Origin: Pseudomonas sp. PDM15
GTDB lineage: Bacteria > Pseudomonadota > Gammaproteobacteria > Pseudomonadales > Pseudomonadaceae
Reading direction: 5' to 3'
DNA length: 64,000 bases
Assembly: GCF_014851565.1 (NCBI RefSeq)
Contig: NZ_JACVAA010000007.1
Span: 62,001 to 126,000, forward strand
Below are positions 51,723 to 59,530 of the stretch, piece after piece. Under the pieces are notes generated by a model. That model ran no database searches. It saw only the letters and a program-made list of their open reading frames with translations, and was not told the origin of the DNA. Numbering within the stretch: position 1 is the first letter of the stretch; each line of letters starts with the position of its first letter. Both the position numbers and the translations under genes were made by a program.

Positions 51723-53018
51723 TTAGCGCAGCTGTTGCAGCAGTGCCGGCGTCGGATAGCCGTCGGCCGGCAGCCCCAGGCTCTGCTGGAAGGCGCGCAC
51801 GGCGCGGCGCGTATTGGCACCGATGATGCCGTCGGCCACGCCGGGCTCGTAGCCCTTGGCGGTCAGCCCCTCCTGCAGCTCGATGCGCTCGCTGCGCCCC
51901 AGCGGGCGCTCGTCCTTCGGCCAGTTGGCCAGCAGCGGCCCGCCGCCATTCAGGCGCTGGCCGAGCAGGCCCACCGCCAGGGCATAGGACGAGGAGTTGT
52001 TGTACTTGAGGATGGCGCCGAAGTTGCGGAACACCAGGAAGGCCGGGCCGCGATGGCCGGCCGGCAGCAGCAGGTAGCCGGTGTCGTTCGGGTCGACGTT
52101 GGTCGGCGTGCCTTTCACCCCGTAGCTGTACCACTCGGTGTAGGTCTTGCGGATCTCGGTATCGGCCAGGGCGTAGTCGAAGCCGGTGGGCAGGGCCACC
52201 GGGATGCCCCAGGCGCGACCCTTCTGCCAGCCGGACGCCTGCAGATAGTGGGCGGCCGAGGCCAGGGCGTCGGCGCTGGAATTCCAGATGTCGCGGCGGC
52301 CGTCGCCATCGAAGTCCACCGCGTGGGTCAGGTAGGTGGTCGGTATGAACTGGGTCTGACCCATGGCTCCGGCCCAGGACCCGCGCAGGCCGCCGACACT
52401 GATGTCGCCGCTCTGCAGGATCTGCAGGGCTGCCAGCAGCTGGTCTTCGGCGAACTGCGGGCGGCGCCCCTCGTAGGCCAGGGTGGCTAGGGAGCGGATC
52501 ACCGACTGTTCACCCATGAACTGGCCGAAGCTGCTCTCCATACCCCAGATGGCCACCAGAGTCTCGCGGTCGACGCCGTAGCGCTGCTCAATGGCGTCCA
52601 GGGTGGCGGCGTGCTCTGCGAGCAGGGCCTGGCCCTTGCGCACGCGCACTGGCGAGATGGCGCCATCCAGGTATTCCCATACCGGCCGGGTGAACTCCGG
52701 CTGGGCGCCGTCGGCCTTGACCACGCTAAGGTCAGGGGCGATGCCGGCGAAGGCCTGGTCGAACAGCTGGGCGTCGATGCCGCCGCGCAGGGCCTTGATG
52801 CGGAAGCGGTCGCGCCAGTCCTCGAAGTTCAGTGCCGGCGCCTGTTGTACGGCGGCCTGGACCTGGGCGCTGCTTGGCTCGATGCGTTGCGGCTGCGCAC
52901 CTGGCTTGCTGGAGACCAGTTCGGGAGCGGGATTCGGGGTTTCGGCGCAGGCGCCGAGGAACAGGACGGCGCCGGCGAGCAGGCAGCTCAGGCGGCCGTT
53001 GGCGGAGAGGTGGAACAT
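51723..53018 (-). CDS. MltB-family lytic transglycosylase with PG-binding domain (SltB3-like)
   Basis: 431 residues from the ATG at 53018. Lipobox-like LFLGACAE (Cys about 24) suggests a lipoprotein. The GH103 domain (about 75-345) has catalytic Glu in VAIWGMESSFGQFMG and GAMGQTQFIPTTYLTHAVDFDGDG; a C-terminal peptidoglycan-binding domain (about 370-430: IELQEGLTAKGYEPGVADGIIGANTRRAV) follows. As I recall P. aeruginosa SltB3 (SltH) has this layout and position. Second GH103 gene in the window after mltB. Confidence 0.94.
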   Translation of the reverse strand: MFHLSANGRLSCLLAGAVLFLGACAETPNPAPELVSSKPGAQPQRIEPSSAQVQAAVQQAPALNFEDWRDRFRIKALRGGIDAQLFDQAFAGIAPDLSVVKADGAQPEFTRPVWEYLDGAISPVRVRKGQALLAEHAATLDAIEQRYGVDRETLVAIWGMESSFGQFMGEQSVIRSLATLAYEGRRPQFAEDQLLAALQILQSGDISVGGLRGSWAGAMGQTQFIPTTYLTHAVDFDGDGRRDIWNSSADALASAAHYLQASGWQKGRAWGIPVALPTGFDYALADTEIRKTYTEWYSYGVKGTPTNVDPNDTGYLLLPAGHRGPAFLVFRNFGAILKYNNSSSYALAVGLLGQRLNGGGPLLANWPKDERPLGRSERIELQEGLTAKGYEPGVADGIIGANTRRAVRAFQQSLGLPADGYPTPALLQQLR

Positions 53019-53115
53019 CGTGCGGTGTCTCGGTCTTGCCAAACAGACCGCGACCTTAACATGCCCGGCGGCTTTCAGAACCCTTGTGGGATGCCGGTGT
53101 GATGCGGGTGGAGAC

Positions 53116-53283
53116 TCAGGCGGCGAGATTTGCCAGGGCCAGAATGCAAGAAGCCTCCCAGTGGGAGGCTTCGCGGCGGTAGCTGCCTTTGCCTTTTTTC
53201 GGCTGTTCCTGGCGGCTGCGGAACAGGGGGTGGGCGACTATGGACTTGGCCTTGTTCGGCCGCTTGGGGGCTTTCTTGCTCAT
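53116..53283 (-). CDS. arfA: Alternative ribosome-rescue factor A
   Basis: 55 residues, ATG at 53283, stop at 53116; AGGA lies about nine bases upstream. The peptide reads MSKKAPKRPNKAKSIVAHPL then FRSRQEQPKKGKGSYRRE, SHWEAS and a hydrophobic end CILALANLAA. The HPLFRxR and KKGKGSYxR motifs are those of ArfA, which recruits RF2 to ribosomes stalled on nonstop mRNAs. As in E. coli arfA, a perfect hairpin lies inside the 3' end of the frame (53150-53172), covering codons 38-45, and the residues after it are hydrophobic. Divergent upstream gap to holA is filled with repeats. Confidence 0.9.
   Translation of the reverse strand: MSKKAPKRPNKAKSIVAHPLFRSRQEQPKKGKGSYRREASHWEASCILALANLAA
53150..53172 (-). 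promoter_or_regulatory. Hairpin inside arfA (nonstop-producing element)
   Basis: GAAGCCTCCC, loop ACT, GGGAGGCTTC on the minus strand: 10-bp perfect stem inside the coding frame, followed by TTGCATTC. By analogy with E. coli, RNase III cleavage or termination here would leave arfA mRNA without a stop codon so that full protein is made only when trans-translation fails. Confidence 0.75.
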
Positions 53284-53611
53284 CGGAATGGTCCTCGTAC
53301 GCCCGCGTGATTGCGAGCGGCGCGGACTATGCGCCGATGGTTAAAAAATGTCCATAGATGCGGTTTGCTTGTATGGAGGGAGGTACGCCGAGCGGGCTTC
53401 TGGTGTACTGCCTGCGGCGAGTACAACCTACGTTCGAGCGCGTCGGTAACCTGGTTATTCGCTCAGTTTTGTAGGGTGGATAACGCGAAGCTTATCCACC
53501 AGGGCATAACGGCGACACCGCGCTCAGGGCGCGCCCGGGCTGTGTCCGATGGTGGAAAACGCTGCGCGGTTTTCCACCCTACATGGAGTCCCAGCCAGTA
53601 GGGGGAGGGCG
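53284..53611. other. 328-base gap between arfA and holA
   Basis: No convincing gene. Apart from the arfA promoter region it holds the inverted-repeat element at 53471-53582. Confidence 0.6.
53471..53582. repeat. REP/BIME-like inverted repeat element
   Basis: The element starts GTAGGGTGGATAAC and ends GTTTTCCACCCTAC. The left hairpin is GTGGATAACGCG/AAGCTTATCCAC (53476-53499), the right is GGTGGAAAACGC/GCGGTTTTCCACC (about 53551-53578), with 50 bases between. Outer ends are inverted copies. This is like the repetitive intergenic palindromes of Pseudomonas genomes. Confidence 0.7.
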
Positions 53612-54646
53612 CTATTCGCTGAGCGGCAGGCGCTGGCCGGCCATCAGCAGGGCCAGGCGTGCCAGGCTGCTCCAGGGATCGCCGGCGGCTTGGCCCTTGA
53701 CTTGAGCGTCGATGCGCTGTGCGTCGATCAGCAGCTGGTTCCAGCGCGCGGCGGTGTGGCGTTGCACGGCCTTGCTGATCAGCGGGCGGCGCTTGTCCCA
53801 GATCGGTGGGCGGGCGCTGGCGAAGGCCTTTTCCAGCGGCACGCCCTGGCTGAACTGCAGGGCGATGCCGGCCAGTTGGCGCAGCTCGCGGGCCAGCATG
53901 ACGACGATGAACAGCGATTCCACGCCCTCGCCGCGCAGGCCTTCGAGCATGCGCAGGGCATGGGCTGCCTCGCCGTTGAGCACGGCGTCGATCAGGCCGA
54001 ACACGTCGTAGCGCGCGCTGTCGGCCACTGCCGCCTGCACGGTGCTGGCGTCGATCTGGTTGCCTTCGGCGAGCAGCTTGAGCTTCTCGATCTCCTGGGC
54101 GGCGGCCAGCAGGTTGCCTTCCACCCGTGCGGCGATCAGTTCCACCGCTTCCTGGCTGGCGGCCAGGCCGGCCTGGGACAGGCGCTGGCGAATCCAGCTG
54201 GGCAGCTGGCCGATCTCGATCGGCCAGATCTGCAGGAACTGGCTGTGCTGGCCCTCGATCAGGGCCTTGGCCCATTTGGTCTTCTGCGTGCTGCCGTCGA
54301 GCTTGGGCAGGCTGATCAGCAGTACCGTGTCTTCCGGCGGCCGCTCCAGGTATTCGAGGATGGCGGCGGTGCCCTTGTCGCCGGGCTTGCCGTTGGCGAT
54401 GCGCAGCTCGATCAGGCGCTTCTCGGCGAACAGCGACAGGCTGGCGCCGGCTTCATAGAGCTGGCCCCAGTCGAAGCTGGCCTCGGCATGGAACACCGTG
54501 CGCTCGCTGAAACCCTGCTGGCGGGTGGCGGCGCGGATAGCGTCCTCGGCTTCCTGGCACAGCAGCGGCTCGTCGCCGCTGACCACGTAGACCGGGGCCA
54601 GGCCGCCTTGCAGGTGTTTGCCGAGTTGCGCGGGATTCAGTTTCAT
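53612..54646 (-). CDS. holA: DNA polymerase III delta subunit
   Basis: 344 residues. The delta subunit opens the beta clamp within the clamp-loader complex. MKLNPAQLGKHLQGGLAPVYVVSGDEPLLCQEAEDAIR, FAEKRLIELRIANGKPGDKG and AAARLEGNLLAAAQEIEKL-like segments (seen as VEGNLLAAAQEIEKLKLL) fit HolA. lptE is directly upstream, as in E. coli and Pseudomonas (leuS-lptE-holA). Confidence 0.95.
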   Translation of the reverse strand: MKLNPAQLGKHLQGGLAPVYVVSGDEPLLCQEAEDAIRAATRQQGFSERTVFHAEASFDWGQLYEAGASLSLFAEKRLIELRIANGKPGDKGTAAILEYLERPPEDTVLLISLPKLDGSTQKTKWAKALIEGQHSQFLQIWPIEIGQLPSWIRQRLSQAGLAASQEAVELIAARVEGNLLAAAQEIEKLKLLAEGNQIDASTVQAAVADSARYDVFGLIDAVLNGEAAHALRMLEGLRGEGVESLFIVVMLARELRQLAGIALQFSQGVPLEKAFASARPPIWDKRRPLISKAVQRHTAARWNQLLIDAQRIDAQVKGQAAGDPWSSLARLALLMAGQRLPLSE

Positions 54647-54717
54647 CGAGAGCCGGGTTGCATCGGGGATCTAACGGGTTCGCTTGTGAAAAGGGCCGGT
54701 TGCCCGGCCCTCTTGTG

Positions 54718-55329
54718 TTACTGCTTGATCGGCAGCTCGATCGGCGACTGCAGCGGCGCCGATTCCTGCTCGGCGCGGCGGGCGGCCGCGGCGGCTTCTG
54801 CTTCGGCCTGGGCGCGGGCCTCGGCCTCCTGCTGCAGTTGTTCCAGCTGGGCAGGGGTCAGCAGTTGCAGGCGCAGGGACATCTGCTGAATCAGCTCGCG
54901 GCGCATTTCCTGGCGCAGCTGGGCGGACTCCTGGCCGGAACCGATCAGGTTGTTCTCGTCATGCACGTAGACGCTCTGTACTTCCAGCTTGTCCCTGAGC
55001 AGCAGCAGGTTCTTCTCGCCGCGGATCTCGTAGTCCAGCTTGGTGGTCAGCTCGTACTCGGCGCTGCGGGCGCTGCTGGTGACGCTGGCGGTGCGCTGGG
55101 TTTCCTGCTCGTTGGCCAGGAACAGGCGATAGGGCGCGCCGTTGTGCACCTTCACGCCGCTGTTTTCCAGCAGCTGCTTCAGTTGCTTGGCGGTTTCGCC
55201 GTAGGCGTTGCGTGCCTGCAGGTCGATTTCCTTGAGGGCGAACTCGGCGGTGCCGGTGCCGCGCAGCTGGAAGCCGCAGGCGCTGAGCAGGACGGCCAGA
55301 CCGATTACCACCAGATTCCGTTTCATCAT
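54718..55329 (-). CDS. lptE: LPS-assembly lipoprotein LptE
   Basis: 203 residues; start at 55329 or the adjacent ATG at 55326. Signal peptide with lipobox LLSACGF (Cys about 18). The protein plugs LptD in the outer-membrane LPS translocon. GFQLRGTGTAEFALKEIDLQ and SVYVHDENNLIGSGQESAQLRQEMRREL are typical. The C-terminal 45 residues form an Ala/Glu-rich coiled tail. Confidence 0.95.
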   Translation of the reverse strand: MMKRNLVVIGLAVLLSACGFQLRGTGTAEFALKEIDLQARNAYGETAKQLKQLLENSGVKVHNGAPYRLFLANEQETQRTASVTSSARSAEYELTTKLDYEIRGEKNLLLLRDKLEVQSVYVHDENNLIGSGQESAQLRQEMRRELIQQMSLRLQLLTPAQLEQLQQEAEARAQAEAEAAAAARRAEQESAPLQSPIELPIKQ

Positions 55330-55402
55330 TCTCTTCTATCCCCTTGGAGAGTCACGGCGCCACGCAGGCATGGCGCCGAGCTTAATCAGTTGGCGAGCGT
55401 TT

Positions 55403-58015
55403 TCAATTGGCCACGATGTTGACCAGCTTGCCCGGCACGACGATGACCTTGCGAATGGTCACACCCTCGGTGAAGCGCAGCACGTTCTCATTGGCGCGGG
55501 CGGCTGCTTCGACCTCTTCGCGGCTGGCACTGGCCGGCACTTCGATCTGGCCACGCAGCTTGCCGTTGACCTGGATCACCAGGGTCAGGCTGTCCTGCAC
55601 CAGGGCCGACTCGTCGACCTGTGGCCACTGGGCGTCGATGATCGCGCCGTTCTTGCCCAGTTGCTGCCACAGTTCATGACAGATGTGCGGGGTGATCGGC
55701 GCCAGCAGCAGGGCCACGGCCTCCAGGCCTTCCTGCAGCAGGGCGCGATCCTGGGCGGTTTCGCTCGCGGCCTTTTCCAGCACGTTCATCAGCGTCATCA
55801 CCTGGGCGATGGCGGTGTTGAACTTGTGGTGCAGGCCGACATCGTTGCTGGCCTGCTTGATGGCCAGGTGGATGGCGCGGCGCACGGCCTTCTGCTCGTC
55901 GTTCAGGCTGCTCTTGTCGAGCTCGCCCGGCAGGCCGGCGCTGACATGGCTGTGGGCCAGGCGCCAGACGCGACGCAGGAAGCGGTTGGCGCCCTCGATG
56001 CCGGCGTCGGACCACTCGCAGCTCATGTCGGGCGGCGAGGCGAACATCATGAACAGGCGGCAGGTGTCGGCGCCGTAGGCGTCGATCATGGCCTGCGGGT
56101 CGACGCCGTTGTTCTTCGACTTGGACATCTTCTCTGTGCCACCGATTTCCACCGGCAGGCCGTCGGACTTCAGCTTGGCGCCGATGACCTTGGCCTTGGC
56201 GTCGCGCTCGACTTCCACGTCGGCCGGGTTGAACCAGTCCTTGCCGCCGTTTTCCAGGGTGCGGTAGTAGGTCTCGGCGACCACCATGCCCTGGGTCAGC
56301 AGGTTCTTGAACGGCTCATTGGAGCTGACCAGGCCTTCGTCGCGCATCAGCTTGTGGAAGAAGCGCGCGTACAGCAGGTGCAGGATGGCGTGTTCGATGC
56401 CGCCGATGTACTGGTCGACCGGCAGCCAGTGGTTGGCCGCGGCCGGGTCGACCATGCCGCCGGTGTAGTTCGGCGAGGCGTAGCGGGCGTAGTACCAGGA
56501 CGACTCGACGAAGGTGTCCATGGTGTCGGTTTCACGCTTGGCCGCGCTGCCGCATTTCGGGCAGGTGCACTCGTAGAACTCGGGCATCTTGGCCAGCGGC
56601 GAGCCGGCGCCATCCGGCACCACGTCTTCGGGCAGCACCACCGGCAGCTGGTCGTCCGGCACCGGCACGTCGCCGCAGCTGGCGCAGTGGATGATCGGGA
56701 TCGGGCAGCCCCAGTAGCGCTGGCGGCTGATGCCCCAGTCGCGCAGGCGGAACTGGGTCTTGCGCGCGCCGTGGGCGCTGGCTTCCAGGTCGGCGACTAT
56801 GGCGTCGAAGGCCTCGGTGAAGTTCTTGCCGTCGTACTTGCCGGAGTTGATGGTGACCAGGCCTTCCTTGTCGCCATACCAGGCCTGCCATTGGGCGGCG
56901 TCGTAGTCCTTGCCTGCGCCGGCATAGACCTGCTTGATCGGCAGGCCGTACTTGTTGGCGAACTCGAAGTCGCGCTCGTCATGGGCCGGCACGGCCATCA
57001 CCGCGCCTTCGCCGTAGCCCCACAGCACGTAGTTGGCGACGAACACCGGCAGCTTGTCGCCGGTCAGCGGATGGAGGACGAACTGGCCGGTGGCCACGCC
57101 CTTCTTCTCCATGGTCGCCATATCGGCTTCGGCCACGGAGCCGGCCTTGCATTCGGCGATAAAGGCGGCGATGGCCGGATTGCTCTCGGCGGCGCGCTGG
57201 GCCAGCGGGTGCTCGGCGGCCACGGCCACGTAGGTGGCGCCCATCAGGGTGTCGGGACGGGTCGAATAGACCTTCAGCTGGCCGTCGATGCCAATGCTGG
57301 CGACGTCGTAGTCGAACACGATGTCGGCGCCGAAGCTCTTGCCGATCCAGTTGCGCTGCATGGTCTTGACCTGTTCCGGCCAGCCAGTCAGCTCGTCCAG
57401 GCTACTCAGCAGCTCATCCGCGTAGGCGGTGATCTTGAAGTAGTACATGGGGATTTCGCGCTTCTCGATCAGCGCGCCGGAACGCCAGCCGCGACCGTCG
57501 ATGACCTGCTCGTTGGCCAGTACGGTTTGGTCCACCGGGTCCCAGTTGACGGTACCGTTCTTGCGGTAGATCACGCCTTTCTCGAACAGCTTGGTGAACA
57601 GCCACTGTTCCCAGCGGTAGTAGTCCGGCTTGCAAGTGGTGACTTCGCGGGTCCAGTCCACCGCCAGACCCAGGCTTTGCAGCTGGCTCTTCATGTAGGC
57701 GATGTTTTCGTAGGTCCACTTGGCTGGCGCCACCTGGTTCTTCATCGCGGCGTTTTCCGCCGGCATGCCGAAGGCGTCCCAGCCCATCGGTTGCAGCACG
57801 TTCTTGCCCTGCATGCGCTGGTAGCGGGCGATCACGTCACCGATGGTGTAGTTGCGCACGTGGCCCATGTGCAGCTTGCCGCTCGGGTAGGGGAACATCG
57901 ACAGGCAATAGAAGGTTTCCTTGCCCGGCTGTTCACTCACGACAAAGGATTTCTGCGCGTCCCAGTGGGACTGCGCGGCGGCTTCGATTTCACGGGGCGA
58001 ATACTGTTCGTGCAT
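55403..58015 (-). CDS. leuS: Leucyl-tRNA synthetase
   Basis: 870 residues from the ATG at 58015 (MHEQYSPRE). Class I signature PYPSGKLHMGHVRNY (HIGH equivalent HMGH) and EKMSKSKNNGVDP (KMSKS), plus the CP1 editing domain with AHDERDFEFANKYGLP. Length is the usual for Pseudomonas. Two zinc-like Cys sites, CASCGD and CTCPKCGS, are intact in the insertion. A 191-base divergent region separates it from the zinc-ribbon gene. Confidence 0.98.
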   Translation of the reverse strand: MHEQYSPREIEAAAQSHWDAQKSFVVSEQPGKETFYCLSMFPYPSGKLHMGHVRNYTIGDVIARYQRMQGKNVLQPMGWDAFGMPAENAAMKNQVAPAKWTYENIAYMKSQLQSLGLAVDWTREVTTCKPDYYRWEQWLFTKLFEKGVIYRKNGTVNWDPVDQTVLANEQVIDGRGWRSGALIEKREIPMYYFKITAYADELLSSLDELTGWPEQVKTMQRNWIGKSFGADIVFDYDVASIGIDGQLKVYSTRPDTLMGATYVAVAAEHPLAQRAAESNPAIAAFIAECKAGSVAEADMATMEKKGVATGQFVLHPLTGDKLPVFVANYVLWGYGEGAVMAVPAHDERDFEFANKYGLPIKQVYAGAGKDYDAAQWQAWYGDKEGLVTINSGKYDGKNFTEAFDAIVADLEASAHGARKTQFRLRDWGISRQRYWGCPIPIIHCASCGDVPVPDDQLPVVLPEDVVPDGAGSPLAKMPEFYECTCPKCGSAAKRETDTMDTFVESSWYYARYASPNYTGGMVDPAAANHWLPVDQYIGGIEHAILHLLYARFFHKLMRDEGLVSSNEPFKNLLTQGMVVAETYYRTLENGGKDWFNPADVEVERDAKAKVIGAKLKSDGLPVEIGGTEKMSKSKNNGVDPQAMIDAYGADTCRLFMMFASPPDMSCEWSDAGIEGANRFLRRVWRLAHSHVSAGLPGELDKSSLNDEQKAVRRAIHLAIKQASNDVGLHHKFNTAIAQVMTLMNVLEKAASETAQDRALLQEGLEAVALLLAPITPHICHELWQQLGKNGAIIDAQWPQVDESALVQDSLTLVIQVNGKLRGQIEVPASASREEVEAAARANENVLRFTEGVTIRKVIVVPGKLVNIVAN

Positions 58016-58206
58016 GGGCTTTCGGCGCTGAAAATGAGGGCTTTCGAGAAACGCCGTAGCATACATGACCCCCCTCGATTCAGGGAAACCCTGATTCGCG
58101 CCTCGCCCAGCCGTTCCGCCGTTTGTCGCGGCGTGCGGCCTCGGCTGCGGCCGGCGCTAAGCTTTGCAGAGAGAGGCGCGATGTAGGTGCCCGGTCGAGG
58201 TGATGG

Positions 58207-58653
58207 ATGGCTGAGTTGCGGCGTGCGGAGGTTGGGGGCGGGCTCTATGAGCGGCTGCTACAGCGCCTGGCGCTGGCCCTGGAGGAAGCGGATACCGCGA
58301 CCCGCCTGCACGAAGTGCCACCGGAGGAACTGGAGCTGCGCGGCTTGACCCCCGCGGAGCTGGAGTTGATCCGCGCCTATCTCGATCGCGATCTCAATTG
58401 GCTGCGCGGCTGGCATGCTGCCGCCGAAGAACTGGCGCTGATCGAGCAGCAACCGGCGAGCGTCAAACCAACTGGCAAGCTGCCGGGACGGGTGGCTAGC
58501 AAGCCGCTGCCGCGCGGCAAACCAGTGATCAAGAAACGCCAGCAACTCTGTTGTGCACTGTGCGGTGCCGCCGCTCAGGTACAGCGCGGCGAGGGCGTGT
58601 TGCCGTGCAACTCCTGCGGCTCCAAGCTGTTCCGGGCGGGGCAACCCCGCTAG
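58207..58653 (+). CDS. Zinc-ribbon protein (DUF1451/YbeL-like)
   Basis: 148 residues. An N-terminal helical region (about 12-80) with YERLLQRLALALEEADTATRLHEVPPEELELRGLTPAELELIRAYLDRDLNWLRGW and a C-terminal zinc ribbon with CALCGA and CNSCGS (about residues 115-140). DUF1451 members are of unknown function; the leuS neighbour matches E. coli ybeL. The ydcF-type gene follows after 24 bases. Confidence 0.9.
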   Translation: MAELRRAEVGGGLYERLLQRLALALEEADTATRLHEVPPEELELRGLTPAELELIRAYLDRDLNWLRGWHAAAEELALIEQQPASVKPTGKLPGRVASKPLPRGKPVIKKRQQLCCALCGAAAQVQRGEGVLPCNSCGSKLFRAGQPR

Positions 58654-58677
58654 TCTTCGCGGGCACTGGAGGTGCCC

Positions 58678-59445
58678 ATGGAACTGCGCTTTATCCTCAA
58701 ACAACTCATCCTTCCCCCTGGCGGCCTGATGCTGCTGATCCTGCTGGCCTGGCTGCTATGGGTTTGGGCGGGGCGGCCGCGGCTGGCGGCGTTTTGCCTG
58801 CTGTTCGGCCTGGGTGGGTTGTGGCTGCTGAGCCTGCCGGTGGTGATGGAGTGGTCGGCGCGCCTGCTCGAGCGTGAGCCGGCGCTGGCCGAGGCGCAGT
58901 GGGCCGGGCTGGCGCAGCGGGCCGAGGTGATCGTGGTGCTGGGTTCGGGGCGCGAGGAAGCCGACCCGGCCTGGGGCAGTGACCAGCCCAGCGGCACCGC
59001 CATCGAGCGCCTGCGCTACGCGGCGCGGCTACATCGAGCGTCCGGCTTGCCGGTGCTGATCAGTGGTGGCCTTCACTACGGTCAGCCACCCAGCGAGGCG
59101 GCGATGATGGCCGAGGTGCTGCAGCGCGATTTCGCCGTGCCGACCCGCTGGCAGGAGGAGCGCAGTCGCACCACCTGGGAAAACGCCCAGTTCAGCGCGC
59201 AGTTGCTTAAGGCCCAGGGCCTGAGTCGCGTGGTGCTGGTGACCCAGGCGGCGCATATGCCGCGCTCGCGCTGGTGCTTCGAGCGCGCCGGGCTGGAAGT
59301 GGTGACGGCGCCGCTGGGCTTCCTCGGCGTACCCAACGAGCGTCCGTTGGGCGGCTGGCTACCGGAGGGCAAGGCCTTGTGGCAGAACACCCGGCTGCTC
59401 AACGAGGCGATGGGGCTGGCGGTCTATCCGCTGCTGTATCGCTGA
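58678..59445 (+). CDS. YdcF/ElyC-family (DUF218) membrane protein
   Basis: 255 residues from the ATG at 58678, spaced five bases after TGGAGG; GTG 58672 is rejected. Two hydrophobic helices (about 10-32 and 36-56), then a DUF218 domain with EVIVVLGSGREEAD, RLRYAARLHRASGLPVLISGG, RTTWENAQFSAQLL and VLVTQAAHMPRSRWCFERAGL. E. coli ElyC affects envelope stability and undecaprenyl-phosphate use. lnt is convergent. Confidence 0.9.
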   Translation: MELRFILKQLILPPGGLMLLILLAWLLWVWAGRPRLAAFCLLFGLGGLWLLSLPVVMEWSARLLEREPALAEAQWAGLAQRAEVIVVLGSGREEADPAWGSDQPSGTAIERLRYAARLHRASGLPVLISGGLHYGQPPSEAAMMAEVLQRDFAVPTRWQEERSRTTWENAQFSAQLLKAQGLSRVVLVTQAAHMPRSRWCFERAGLEVVTAPLGFLGVPNERPLGGWLPEGKALWQNTRLLNEAMGLAVYPLLYR

Positions 59446-59471
59446 GTGCGCCGATTGGGTTTGCTAGGCGT

Positions 59472-59520
59472 GAGCTCTGCTCGCGAGCGACATCCTGGCT
59501 GCCGGTCGCCGCGAGCAAAG
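59472..59520. repeat. REP-like imperfect inverted repeat
   Basis: GCTCGC-GA-GCGAC (59479-59491) faces GTCGC-C-GCGAGC (59505-59516) across 13 bases, flanked by GAGCTCT and AAAGATC. This resembles the GAGC...TCGCGA type of Pseudomonas REP sequences. It lies between the convergent ydcF-type gene and lnt. Confidence 0.55.
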
Positions 59521-59530
59521 ATCGGCCTAT

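Noticed and set aside
55208..58186. Very long open frame (992 codons) on the plus strand antisense to leuS
   Set aside because: High-GC codon bias keeps frames open; the leuS frame is a full synthetase and the antisense product has no recognizable domain.
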